Below are positions 1 to 7,246 of a DNA stretch of 64,000 nt, in pieces. The stretch lies in contig JAZMZG010000037.1 in assembly GCA_045585835.1 (NCBI GenBank), positions 6,439 to 70,438 on the forward strand. The letters are read 5' to 3'. This DNA comes from CALCTE01 sp045585835 (lineage in GTDB: Bacteria; Bacillota; Clostridia; Oscillospirales; CAG-272). Each line of letters opens with the position of its first letter. The stretch's first letter is position 1. The position numbers were made by a program, and so were the translations under genes. Under the pieces are notes generated by a model. The model did no database searches, was not told where the DNA came from, and saw only the letters and a program-made list of their open reading frames with translations.

Positions 1-1278
1 TTTTTGCTTATAATATCACTTACTCTGCCCCTTTCAAGCTGTACCGACGCTCCCGTGAAGGAAACGACGCCGAGCAAGGATAGCAATAATATGCTCATTC
101 AAACGCCCAACGAGCCTATAGGCACGCCCGGTGTTCCCGAGGATACGGTCGTTTCCGTATTGGCGTGCGGTGATAATATCATTCACGGCAAAGTAAAGGA
201 TCACGGTGATAAGTACGGCTATGCTTCCATATACGAAAAGATAGCGCCGCTCGTTGCCGAGAAGGACATTTCCTACATCAACGTCGAAACTCTTATCGGC
301 GGCGACGAATACGGATATTCCGGATACCCGAACTTCAACTCGCCCTCAGAGGTCGGCCAAACTCTCGTCGATTTGGGATTTGACGTTATGAATCTTGCGC
401 ATAACCACATGCTTGATGCGCCCGGTAAAGATAAGGCGCTTTATCTTCGTAACTGTGCAAAATTCTTCGAGGAGAGAAGCTGTGTACCCATCGGCTACTA
501 CAGCAGCGAGGCAGATACCGAAAACTTACGCATAACCGAAGTAAAGGGTATTAAAATCGCATGGCTTGCATACACCTACGACGACAATCAAGCCTATAAC
601 TTTGCCGCAAGTGAAAACAATTCCTACAGCGAACGCTCGCTAAACGGACATAAGTCTGCCACGAGCAAGGACGTATATATCCCCTATCTCAAAAAGGCGC
701 TCATCGAAAAGCAAGTCTCTATAGCAAAAAAGCAGGCGGACGTTGTTATCGTTTCCGCGCATTGGGGCATAGAGGACAGCTACAGCGCGCCAAATACTCT
801 ATTCCCCACTCACGATATGCAGGACGCATACGCACAGGTATTTGCGGACTGCGGTGTTGACGTGGTAATAGGTATGCACCCGCACGTAATACAAAAGACC
901 GAGTGGGTGGAGGGTAAAAACGGAGGCAAAACGCTATGTGCTTACTCGCTTGGCAACCTCCTTTCCCGTATGCTTTGGGGCAGAAATATGATAGGCGCAA
1001 TGATGGAATTCGATATCGTAAAAAACGGCGTAACGGGCGAAATAAGCATTCAAAACGCATATATGGTGCCTACAATATGCCAATACAACAAAAACAGCGC
1101 CGACTTTAAGATAATTCCCTTTTCGGAATATACCCAAGAGCTTGCCGCAGCTCACGGTTGCCACCAAAACGATGCAACCGACCGTAAGAGAGGCAAAATA
1201 TTCAGCTATGAAGCCATAAAAGAAAAAATAGACGTGACCTTTGACAAACAGTTTTTGAAGGAAGGCTACGTTGCATAA
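1..1278 (+). CDS. CapA-family (poly-gamma-glutamate synthesis type) lipoprotein, 5' truncated
   Basis: The reading frame is open at the window edge, so the true start lies upstream. The first visible residues are hydrophobic and run into a lipobox-like LPLSSC, so this is probably a secreted lipoprotein missing only the first few signal-peptide residues. The mature part has the calcineurin-like fold pattern of the PGA_cap/CapA family: GDNIIHG, then NLAHNHMLD, VSAHWGIE and GMHPHVIQ, which carry the predicted metal-binding Asp/Asn/His residues. CapA proteins are linked to export or retention of anionic polymers at the cell surface, but many stand-alone copies have no proven substrate. No capB/capC partner is visible. 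The gene ends at a clear terminator. Confidence 0.85.
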   Translation, partial: FLLIISLTLPLSSCTDAPVKETTPSKDSNNMLIQTPNEPIGTPGVPEDTVVSVLACGDNIIHGKVKDHGDKYGYASIYEKIAPLVAEKDISYINVETLIGGDEYGYSGYPNFNSPSEVGQTLVDLGFDVMNLAHNHMLDAPGKDKALYLRNCAKFFEERSCVPIGYYSSEADTENLRITEVKGIKIAWLAYTYDDNQAYNFAASENNSYSERSLNGHKSATSKDVYIPYLKKALIEKQVSIAKKQADVVIVSAHWGIEDSYSAPNTLFPTHDMQDAYAQVFADCGVDVVIGMHPHVIQKTEWVEGKNGGKTLCAYSLGNLLSRMLWGRNMIGAMMEFDIVKNGVTGEISIQNAYMVPTICQYNKNSADFKIIPFSEYTQELAAAHGCHQNDATDRKRGKIFSYEAIKEKIDVTFDKQFLKEGYVA

Positions 1279-1287
1279 ATAAAAGAG

Positions 1288-1322
1288 GACTCGAATAGTA
1301 TTTACTGTTCGAGTCTTTTTTT
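1288..1322 (+). terminator. Intrinsic terminator after the CapA-like gene
   Basis: The arms GACTCGAA and TTCGAGTC, with further inner pairing, are followed by a run of seven T. It lies 10 bases after the stop codon and just before the next ribosome binding site. Confidence 0.85.
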
Positions 1323-1332
1323 GGAGGTTTTT

Positions 1333-1725
1333 ATGAAAAAAGTAAAAGAGCCTATGCCTGCTTTTAAGGCTATACTTATCAGCAGCGCAATCTCACTTGT
1401 TTCGGTATTTATCTTATCTCTGCTCTGCGCATCGTTTTTACAAAGCAAAGCGTCTCCCGAAAGCTTTTACGGGGTAACGTCTGTAGTCATACCCGTAGCG
1501 TCGTCGCTTATAGGCGGACTTTTATGTGCCCTGCTTTCTAAAGGCAAGGGACTTATACGCGGCTTTTTGGTCGGAATACTTGCGGGGCTTTTGATAAATC
1601 TTACAGGGCTTGTGCTTTCACCGAGCTCTTCCCCTGATGCGATGGGAATACTTATGCCCTTCGTATATTCTTCCCTCTCGGGCGCACTCGGTGGCTTTTT
1701 GGGAGTAAATCTAATAAAAAAATAA
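1333..1725 (+). CDS. Small four-helix integral membrane protein
   Basis: This is a 130-residue hydrophobic protein with about four predicted membrane helices, separated by short Gly/Ser-rich turns (residues about 12-35, 46-66, 71-95 and 100-125). The start chosen is the ATG preceded by GGAGG; an in-frame TTG 12 bases earlier has no ribosome binding site. The size and topology resemble the small Firmicutes TIGR04086-type membrane proteins, but no diagnostic motif is visible and function is unknown. It sits between two terminators, so it is probably transcribed alone or by read-through from the CapA-like gene. Confidence 0.6.
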   Translation: MKKVKEPMPAFKAILISSAISLVSVFILSLLCASFLQSKASPESFYGVTSVVIPVASSLIGGLLCALLSKGKGLIRGFLVGILAGLLINLTGLVLSPSSSPDAMGILMPFVYSSLSGALGGFLGVNLIKK

Positions 1726-1756
1726 GAGATGGCAAAAGCCATCTCTTATTTTTTAT
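1721..1756. terminator. Bidirectional terminator between convergent genes
   Basis: A perfect 13-bp stem (AATAAGAGATGGC with GCCATCTCTTATT, loop AAAA) is flanked by T-runs in both directions. It serves the small membrane protein on the plus strand and fakA on the minus strand. Confidence 0.85.
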
Positions 1757-3426
1757 TCCGCAAGTAATATATAAGGGTATATCTCTTGGCCGCCGTCTGC
1801 GAAATATATTTCCGCACTCGGTATCTCCTTTTCAAGAGCTTCCTTGAGCTTTACGGATTCTTCGCTTTGCATGCTGTCCTTGCAAAATACGGTAAGTATG
1901 CTCTTTTCGGTGCCGTCAAACATCTTCTTAGCAAGATTCGTTGCCGCAAGACTGCAGCTTTCGTCGCAGTTGATTATCTCCTTGCCGATATAACCGATAT
2001 ATTCGCCGTTTCTTATATCCACGCCGCAAAGGTGCGCATCTCTTATTGCGGGCGAAACGTATCCCGTGCTGACCGTGAGCATCGCATCGGCTATATTGGA
2101 TTTGAGCGCTTCTACGTCCTCTGCTTCAAAGTCAAAGTTTATAACGCCGACGTAGCCTGCGCCTATATCCTTGCTTTCGATAACGTGTATCTTCGCCTTT
2201 TCGTATATCTGTGCCGCCTGCTTTGCCGCCATAATTATATTCGAATTGTTGGGGAAAACAAATATATGCTCTGCGGCAATTCTTCCGAACGCTTCTATAA
2301 ATTCGGAGGTAGAGGGGTTGTTTGTCTGCCCGCCCGAAATTATTTCGTCCACGCCGAGCGATTTAAACGTTTCTGCGATTCCCTCGCCCGTGCATACGGT
2401 AACGATACCGTATTTCTTCAAAACGGGCTTTTCTTCTTTTCTTATCGTTTCGTTATGCTGAAGCGACATATTTTCTATTTTAAGGCTTACGAATTCGCCG
2501 TACTTATGGCAAAATTCGAGCACTTTTTCGGGCGTCTTTGTGTGAACGTGTATCTTCACGATGCTTCCGTCCTTAAACGAAACTATGCTGTCGCCTATAG
2601 TTGAAAGGAAATCCGTTATCACGCCGCAATCAAACTTATCTACGTCGACCTTGCTGTTTTGAAGCTGGAGTAAAAGCTCCGTGCAATAGCCGTAGGTCAT
2701 TTCACTGTCTGCGTTAAACATAGAGGTGTCTATGCGCTTTTGAGCAGTCTTTGCCGTCGGCGCCGCCTCTATAGCCTCGCCCGAAAGCACCTTGTCAAAG
2801 CCCTCTGCGATAAAGAACAGTCCCGCTCCGCCGCTATCGATAACGCCCGCCTCTTTTAATACGGGTAAAAGCTCGGGTGTTCTCTGCAGAGAATCGTTCA
2901 TCTCTTTTTTTAAATCGGAGAAAAGCTCCTTTATATCCTTATACTCGCTCGCGGCAGATGCGACCTTTTCGACCGCTTCTCTTGCAACGGTGAGTATCGT
3001 GCCCTCCGTGGGAGTAAGCACCGCCTTATATGCCTGCGCAACGCCCGACTGCAAAGCCTTGCCGACTACTTCCGTATCAGCCTTGTCACAGTCCTTAAAG
3101 CCTTTTGCGATTCCGCTGAAAAACTGCGAAAGAATTACACCCGAGTTACCTCTTGCGCCCATAAGCATACCGTGGGCAAAAGCCTCAACGACGCTCGAAA
3201 GTCCGCTGTCGGAATCTATATCGGAAATCTCCGCAATACCGCCGTCTATGGTCATATACATATTATCGCCCGTATCACCGTCGGGAACTGGAAATACGTT
3301 TAGGTTGTTTACGGCGTCTACGTTTGCCTGCAAGTTTGCGGCTCCGCCCATCGCCATTTTGGCAAACAGCGCTCCGTCAAGCTCTCTTGCGCTCTCGGAT
3401 TCAAGCTCCTTATCAAGTATAGACAT
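1753..3426 (-). CDS. fakA: Fatty acid kinase subunit FakA (DAK2/DhaL domain, YloV-like)
   Basis: The 557-residue protein begins with a dihydroxyacetone-kinase-type nucleotide domain. The signature NVFPVPDGDTGDNM (residues about 43-56) supplies the Asp residues that hold Mg-ATP, and GARGNSGVILSQ follows. The C-terminal half matches the FakA middle and C-terminal domains that dock the fatty-acid-carrying FakB. FakA phosphorylates exogenous fatty acids bound to FakB so they can enter phospholipid synthesis. The gene lies 2 bases after a DegV-family gene, the expected FakB partner, and downstream of a MarR regulator. The three form one operon. Confidence 0.88.
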   Translation of the reverse strand: MSILDKELESESARELDGALFAKMAMGGAANLQANVDAVNNLNVFPVPDGDTGDNMYMTIDGGIAEISDIDSDSGLSSVVEAFAHGMLMGARGNSGVILSQFFSGIAKGFKDCDKADTEVVGKALQSGVAQAYKAVLTPTEGTILTVAREAVEKVASAASEYKDIKELFSDLKKEMNDSLQRTPELLPVLKEAGVIDSGGAGLFFIAEGFDKVLSGEAIEAAPTAKTAQKRIDTSMFNADSEMTYGYCTELLLQLQNSKVDVDKFDCGVITDFLSTIGDSIVSFKDGSIVKIHVHTKTPEKVLEFCHKYGEFVSLKIENMSLQHNETIRKEEKPVLKKYGIVTVCTGEGIAETFKSLGVDEIISGGQTNNPSTSEFIEAFGRIAAEHIFVFPNNSNIIMAAKQAAQIYEKAKIHVIESKDIGAGYVGVINFDFEAEDVEALKSNIADAMLTVSTGYVSPAIRDAHLCGVDIRNGEYIGYIGKEIINCDESCSLAATNLAKKMFDGTEKSILTVFCKDSMQSEESVKLKEALEKEIPSAEIYFADGGQEIYPYILLAE

Positions 3427-3428
3427 AA

Positions 3429-4295
3429 TTAACGTTCCTTTCCGATAAAGAATACAGCCAATGTTCCTGGGCCTGCGTGGCTTCCGATTACCGTGCCGAT
3501 ATTTACGGTCATTTCGACCTCGACGCCATACTTTTCTTTTATCATAGCTTCAACGAACTTTGCATCGTTTTCGCAACATGCGTGACAAATATATATAGGT
3601 CCCTCGTTTTTGTTTTGCGCAAGCTCGCCTATTTTACAAACGAGTGCCGAAAGCGCCGCTTTTCTGCCCCTTACCTTCGTTACGTTCACAAGCTTGCCTT
3701 CATCGTCTACGTGAAGCACAGGCTTTATGCCGAGAAGATTTCCCACTACAGCTACCGTGGGGCTTATTCTTCCGCCTCTCTTTAAATATTCAAGGTCGTC
3801 GACCGTGAACCAATGTGCAATATTGCCTCTTATGCCCTCAACGTAGCTTACAAGCTCGTCAAGACTTGCACCCTCATCACGCTTTTTAGCGGCGAGCGAC
3901 ACAAGCAGTCCAAAGCCTGCGGAAGCGCAAGAGCTGTCAACCGCAACAAATCTTATATCGGAAAACTCTTCCGAAAGCTCACGTGCGGCAAGCACGGAAA
4001 ATCCGTAGGTTGCGCTGAGTCCTGCGGAAAAGCCGATATATACGACGTCCTTTCCGTCCTTTGCGCATTCTTTGAAAAACTCCTTAAATCTCTCCGTATT
4101 TATAGCAGCCGTCTTTGCACTGTCGCCCTTTTTCATTCTTTCGTAGAATTCGCCTGCGGGGATATCGTTGTCCTCGTAAATTTTATCTTCACCAACGAAA
4201 TTAAACGTGATATTTATACTTTTCACGCCCCATTTTTCAAGTGTGGCGGGTGCGATATCACAACCGGAATCCACGCATATTACGTAATTGCTCAT
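3429..4295 (-). CDS. fakB: DegV-family fatty-acid-binding protein (FakB)
   Basis: This 288-residue DegV protein opens with NYVICVDSGCDIAPA, the usual N-terminal strand and turn. It has the expected central FSAGLSATYGF segment, where family members bind the fatty-acid carboxylate, and a C-terminal IGSHAGPGTLAVFF motif. FakB proteins carry a fatty acid in a closed tunnel and present it to FakA for phosphorylation. Adjacency to fakA supports that role over an orphan DegV. The start has GGAGG 8 bases upstream. Which chain length or saturation it prefers cannot be read from the sequence. Confidence 0.87.
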   Translation of the reverse strand: MSNYVICVDSGCDIAPATLEKWGVKSINITFNFVGEDKIYEDNDIPAGEFYERMKKGDSAKTAAINTERFKEFFKECAKDGKDVVYIGFSAGLSATYGFSVLAARELSEEFSDIRFVAVDSSCASAGFGLLVSLAAKKRDEGASLDELVSYVEGIRGNIAHWFTVDDLEYLKRGGRISPTVAVVGNLLGIKPVLHVDDEGKLVNVTKVRGRKAALSALVCKIGELAQNKNEGPIYICHACCENDAKFVEAMIKEKYGVEVEMTVNIGTVIGSHAGPGTLAVFFIGKER

Positions 4296-4307
4296 AGGTC
4301 ATTCCTC

Positions 4308-4766
4308 CTACTGTTCTTTAAAATTTGCGGCTTCTGCCGTAGTGTCCACCATTCTTTTCAAAACGGAATAAAACACCGCAAGGTCTTCCATGGAAATATC
4401 TCCGCGCACTTGGTCTTGTGCGCTAATGCCTATCTCCGAAAAGCTTTTTGCGATATCTCTCCCCTTTTCTGTCAGAATTATTTTTGCGTTATATTTACTT
4501 GTTTTGCCGTCCTTTAAGTTGTAGCGGATAATACCCTCTTTGCAAAGCGCATTGACCTCACGTGAAACGAGTGAGCGGTTGTAGCCGTTTTTTCTCGCTA
4601 TCTCACTTGCGGTAAGCCCCTCGGGTAAGTCGTACAGCGAATATATCATAAGCGCATGCACACCCTTTATTCCGATATTGCGAGCCACCGAGATCTCAAT
4701 CGATTTTATGTAATTGTCAAGTTGGTGTATTCCCACGACAAAATCGTGAAATCTTTCGCTTTTCAT
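4308..4766 (-). CDS. MarR-family transcriptional regulator of the fak operon
   Basis: This 152-residue winged-helix protein carries the MarR HTH (LTASEIARKNGYNRSLVSREVNAL) followed by the wing. The start used is the ATG with GGAGG five bases upstream; an earlier in-frame ATG overlaps that Shine-Dalgarno sequence and is unlikely. It is the first gene of marR-fakB-fakA. Its promoter carries two copies of a 6-4-6 inverted repeat, so autoregulation is likely. By analogy with FabT, a MarR protein of Firmicutes lipid synthesis, the ligand may be a fatty acid, acyl-phosphate or acyl-ACP; that is inference. Confidence 0.83.
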   Translation of the reverse strand: MKSERFHDFVVGIHQLDNYIKSIEISVARNIGIKGVHALMIYSLYDLPEGLTASEIARKNGYNRSLVSREVNALCKEGIIRYNLKDGKTSKYNAKIILTEKGRDIAKSFSEIGISAQDQVRGDISMEDLAVFYSVLKRMVDTTAEAANFKEQ

Positions 4767-4783
4767 AATTCCTCCATGCAAAA

Positions 4784-4799
4784 TGTTGAGTTGTCAACA
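4784..4799. promoter_or_regulatory. Candidate MarR operator 1
   Basis: TGTTGA-GTTG-TCAACA is a perfect 6-bp inverted repeat with a 4-base centre, just downstream of the -10. Binding here would block initiation or early elongation of the marR operon. Confidence 0.65.
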
Positions 4800-4805
4800 A
4801 TGCGT

Positions 4806-4834
4806 ATTATATCACCTAAAAGTTTACTTGTCAA
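4806..4834 (-). promoter_or_regulatory. Sigma-A promoter of marR-fakB-fakA
   Basis: On the minus strand TTGACA (4834-4829) and TATAAT (4811-4806) are both consensus, with a 17-base spacer. The upstream operator overlaps the -35 and the other covers the start region. Confidence 0.85.
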
Positions 4835-4836
4835 CA
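4821..4836. promoter_or_regulatory. Candidate MarR operator 2
   Basis: AGTTTA-CTTG-TCAACA has the same 6-4-6 architecture and the same TCAACA arm as operator 1, with two mismatches in the other arm. It lies 37 bases from operator 1 and overlaps the -35 element. Confidence 0.6.
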
Positions 4837-4898
4837 TTTTATCGACATTTTCTAAAATATATTCCCATATTAATGTTATTTACGCTCAAAAAATCCTA

Positions 4899-4928
4899 TT
4901 GACAAAAATGTAATATGTGAAATATAAT
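4899..4928 (+). promoter_or_regulatory. Promoter of trxA
   Basis: TTGACA and TATAAT are separated by 18 bases, about 30 bases upstream of the thioredoxin start codon. It diverges from the marR promoter. Confidence 0.75.
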
Positions 4929-4958
4929 ATATTTAACACAAGGCAAAGGAGTAAATTT

Positions 4959-5270
4959 ATGGCAGAAATAAGGTTAACGACAAACAATTTTGAAACCGAA
5001 GTGATAAACAGCGATTTGCCCGTGCTTATTGATTTTTGGGCAACTTGGTGCGGTCCCTGTATGATGCTTTCCCCCATTATTGAGGAAATCGCAAAGGAAA
5101 CCGAGGGCAAGGTCAAGGTATGCAAGGTAAACGTTGACGAGGAAAGAGAGCTTGCTGTGAAGTTTGCAATTTCAAGTATTCCCACGCTCATCGTTATGAA
5201 AAACGGCAAAGCAGTAAATCAAGCCGTTGGATACAGAGATAAGGCGCAAGTCTTGGAGCTTTTAAAGTAA
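4959..5270 (+). CDS. trxA: Thioredoxin
   Basis: This is a 103-residue cytosolic thioredoxin with the canonical WATWCGPC active site, the buried catalytic Asp in LIDFWA, and the cis-proline in SIPTLIV. It reduces protein disulfides using thioredoxin reductase, which is not in the window. The ATG follows AAAGGAG. An upstream in-frame GTG lies within the promoter and is not used. It is followed 32 bases later by rubrerythrin, with no terminator between, so both are probably one oxidative-stress transcript. Confidence 0.95.
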   Translation: MAEIRLTTNNFETEVINSDLPVLIDFWATWCGPCMMLSPIIEEIAKETEGKVKVCKVNVDEERELAVKFAISSIPTLIVMKNGKAVNQAVGYRDKAQVLELLK

Positions 5271-5302
5271 GAAACAACTAATATATATAAGGAGAACACA
5301 TT

Positions 5303-5962
5303 ATGAGAAAATTTAAATGTAAGCTTTGCGGCGAAGTTTTTACGGTAGCTGACGGTGTAGAGCCCATATGCCCTCTATGCAAAGCAACAGGCGACAAGCT
5401 CGTTGAGATCAAGGAGGAAAAAGCTATGAACAAGTACTCGGGCACACAGACGGAGAAGAACCTTGAGGCTGCTTTTGCAGGAGAAAGCCAAGCAAGAAAC
5501 AAATACACTTACTTTGCGTCCGTTGCAAAGAAAGAAGGCTATGAGCAGATATCCGCACTCTTTTTAAAGACTGCCGAAAATGAGAAAGAACACGCAAAGA
5601 TGTGGTTTAAGGAGCTTGCGGGCATCGGCGATACCGCCCATAACCTCGCAGCAGCCGCAGACGGCGAAAATTACGAGTGGACGGATATGTACGAGGGCTT
5701 TGCAAAGACTGCAGAGGAAGAAGGCTTTACGGAGCTTGCAGCAAAATTCAGACTCGTTGCTGCTGTCGAAAAGCACCACGAGGAAAGATACCGTGCGCTT
5801 CTTAAAAACGTTGAAACGGCACAGGTATTCGAAAAGAGCGAAATTAAGGTTTGGGAATGCCGTAACTGCGGACATATCGTCGTCGGCAAAAAAGCACCCG
5901 AAGTATGCCCCACCTGCAACCACCCGAAAAGCTATTTCGAAATTCACGCAGAAAATTATTAA
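5303..5962 (+). CDS. rbr: Rubrerythrin with N- and C-terminal rubredoxin-like domains
   Basis: The 219-residue protein has three parts. An N-terminal rubredoxin-like knuckle has Cys pairs in KCKLCG and CPLC (residues about 5-35). A four-helix diiron domain (about 42-180) carries the GESQARNKY, ENEKEHA and EKHHEERY ligand helices. A C-terminal rubredoxin has Cys pairs in WECRNCG and CPTC. Rubrerythrins reduce hydrogen peroxide in anaerobes, taking electrons through the rubredoxin iron. An internal ATG at 5426 (Met42) has a perfect AAGGAGG eight bases upstream and begins exactly where canonical rubrerythrins begin, so a 178-residue short form may also be made. It probably works with the upstream thioredoxin in oxidative defence. 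Confidence 0.93.
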   Translation: MRKFKCKLCGEVFTVADGVEPICPLCKATGDKLVEIKEEKAMNKYSGTQTEKNLEAAFAGESQARNKYTYFASVAKKEGYEQISALFLKTAENEKEHAKMWFKELAGIGDTAHNLAAAADGENYEWTDMYEGFAKTAEEEGFTELAAKFRLVAAVEKHHEERYRALLKNVETAQVFEKSEIKVWECRNCGHIVVGKKAPEVCPTCNHPKSYFEIHAENY

Positions 5963-5985
5963 GATATGTAAAAAGGACGGAGATT

Positions 5986-6024
5986 TTGAAGTGAACCCCG
6001 TTTAGTTCACAAAAAAGAAAAAAG
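5986..6024 (+). repeat. Left terminal inverted repeat of the IS
   Basis: The 39 bases are identical to the reverse complement of 7194-7232. It contains an inner palindrome, GTGAAC...GTTCAC, within the outer 25 bases. Confidence 0.92.
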
Positions 6025-6026
6025 AC

Positions 6027-6064
6027 AAAACCTCTTATGGTATAATGGTACCATAGGAGGTTTT
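6027..6064 (+). promoter_or_regulatory. IS promoter and RBS-sequestering hairpin
   Basis: A 16-bp stem (6027-6042 with 6049-6064, one U-G pair) buries the AGGAGG ribosome binding site of orfA (6055-6060). The extended -10 TGGTATAAT lies at 6038-6046, inside the left arm. Transcripts started from this promoter (about 6053) lack the left arm and are translatable. Read-through transcripts from rbr or beyond would fold and silence the transposase. Other insertion sequences use this protective design. Confidence 0.72.
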
Positions 6065-6068
6065 TGTT

Positions 6069-6368
6069 ATGGCTACAAAAGGACAAAAGTTTAAGAACTA
6101 CACACAAGGAATCAAAGAAGAAATTTTAAGGAAGTATTTTGAAGAATACGTTCCAACAACAGCATTAAGCGAAGAATATGGAATATCCAAAAAGACAATA
6201 CAAAACTGGATATACAAATCAAAGCAAGGAAAAGATATTTTGGTAGATCATCGTCAATTCAGCTCTGGCAGACCAAAGAAAAATGACGAGGATATAGACT
6301 ACAAGGAACGTTATGAAATACTAAAAAAATACCAAGCCTTCCTCAAGGCACAACGAGAGAAAAAGTAA
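6069..6368 (+). CDS. IS3-family transposase OrfA (HTH protein)
   Basis: This 99-residue basic protein has a helix-turn-helix (TALSEEYGISKKTIQNWIYKSK, residues about 35-56) and a C-terminal Lys-rich helix that normally ends in a leucine-zipper-like segment. OrfA binds the IS ends and regulates transposition. Its last codons GAG-AAA-AAG-TAA offer a slippery A5G run. A -1 shift there continues without a stop into orfB, giving the OrfAB transposase typical of the family. Its ribosome binding site is inside the hairpin described separately. Confidence 0.88.
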   Translation: MATKGQKFKNYTQGIKEEILRKYFEEYVPTTALSEEYGISKKTIQNWIYKSKQGKDILVDHRQFSSGRPKKNDEDIDYKERYEILKKYQAFLKAQREKK

Positions 6369-6379
6369 TATTTATCAAT

Positions 6380-7168
6380 ATGCACATTGAAAATTATTCT
6401 CTCGATAATATGTGCGAGGTGTTGGATATTTCGAAGAGAACATACTACAAATATCGTGCAGCAGAAGATAAAGATTACTACGACTACCTTTTGATTAAAG
6501 AAATATTTGATGAATCAAAAGGTACGTATGGATATCGTAGGATTTGTGAAGGCTTGTTGATTAAATATGGTGTAATATTTAATCACAAAAAGACGGCAAG
6601 AATCATGAAAAAATATGGCTTGAAGCCGGAATATATAAAGCGCATCAGACCAAACGTTGCTTATCAAAGAATTGAAAAGAACGTTAAACCTAATCTTCTC
6701 AATAGGAATTTTAATGTTAGTGAACCCGATCGCGTGTGGGTTACAGATATTACATACCTGATATTCGGCAACAAGCGAGCTTATCTATCAACTATTCTTG
6801 ATCTGTATGATAGAAAAATCGTTGCGTATCAGATATCGAAACGCAACGACATAAAACTAGTTATTGATACATTAAATCAAGCTATTGCTAAAACGAAGGA
6901 CGTATCAAACCTTATCATTCACAGTGATCAAGGTTTTCAATACACGTCCTTCGAGTACAAAGCCGTATGCGAATCCAACGGGATACAAATATCCATGAGT
7001 CGGAAAGGCACTCCGATCGATGATTCTCCCATTGAGAGCTTCCATAGCATACTGAAAAAAGAAACTTTGTATAACAATTATATCACATCTTTTGAAGAAT
7101 ATCTACTACTTGTTGAAGATTGGTTGCTTTTTTACAATTCTTCAAGATTGAAAAACAGGAAGAGGTAA
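6380..7168 (+). CDS. IS3-family transposase OrfB (DDE integrase domain)
   Basis: The 262-residue frame has an N-terminal HTH_21-type region (KGTYGYRRI) and an rve integrase core. The catalytic triad is visible: Asp in VWVTDITYL, Asp in IIHSDQG, Glu in SPIESFHS, followed by the usual Lys seven residues later. It lies in the -1 frame relative to orfA and is probably made only as the OrfAB fusion. The C-terminus (FYNSSRLKNRKR) stops shortly after the conserved FYN and is about 15-20 residues shorter than many relatives. Whether this is natural or a small deletion is unclear. Confidence 0.87.
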   Translation: MHIENYSLDNMCEVLDISKRTYYKYRAAEDKDYYDYLLIKEIFDESKGTYGYRRICEGLLIKYGVIFNHKKTARIMKKYGLKPEYIKRIRPNVAYQRIEKNVKPNLLNRNFNVSEPDRVWVTDITYLIFGNKRAYLSTILDLYDRKIVAYQISKRNDIKLVIDTLNQAIAKTKDVSNLIIHSDQGFQYTSFEYKAVCESNGIQISMSRKGTPIDDSPIESFHSILKKETLYNNYITSFEEYLLLVEDWLLFYNSSRLKNRKR

Positions 7169-7188
7169 TTTCCTCTCCCTGCTTTTCT
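7156..7188 (+). terminator. Terminator-like hairpin at the end of IS orfB
   Basis: CAGG-A-AGAGG pairs with CCTCT-C-CCTG (one mismatch) around TAATTT, followed by CTTTTCTT. The left arm overlaps the final codons of orfB. Confidence 0.55.
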
Positions 7189-7193
7189 TGCGC

Positions 7194-7232
7194 CTTTTTT
7201 CTTTTTTGTGAACTAAACGGGGTTCACTTCAA
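7194..7232 (-). repeat. Right terminal inverted repeat of the IS
   Basis: It is a perfect 39-base match to the left end in inverse orientation, including the internal GTGAAC/GTTCAC palindrome and the two A6 tracts. Confidence 0.92.
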
Positions 7233-7246
7233 TTCCTCCCTTTTAT

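Larger units (their letters stand above)
5986..7232 (+). mobile_element. Complete IS3-family insertion sequence (two overlapping-frame ORFs)
   Basis: It is about 1.25 kb, bounded by perfect 39-bp terminal inverted repeats whose ends read TG...CA one base inside each limit. It contains orfA (HTH) and orfB (DDE transposase) in the -1 frame relative to each other, an internal promoter, a hairpin over the orfA ribosome binding site, and a terminator-like hairpin at the 3' end. It sits in the short gap between the convergent rbr and ABC transporter genes and disrupts neither. A target duplication is not clear: ATT occurs on both sides only with a one-base offset. Both frames are intact, so it may be active or recently arrived. 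Confidence 0.9.

Noticed and set aside
5981..7236. Exact target-site duplication of the IS
   Set aside because: Flanks share only ATT, with a one-base offset relative to the TG...CA ends. This is too short and misaligned to call.
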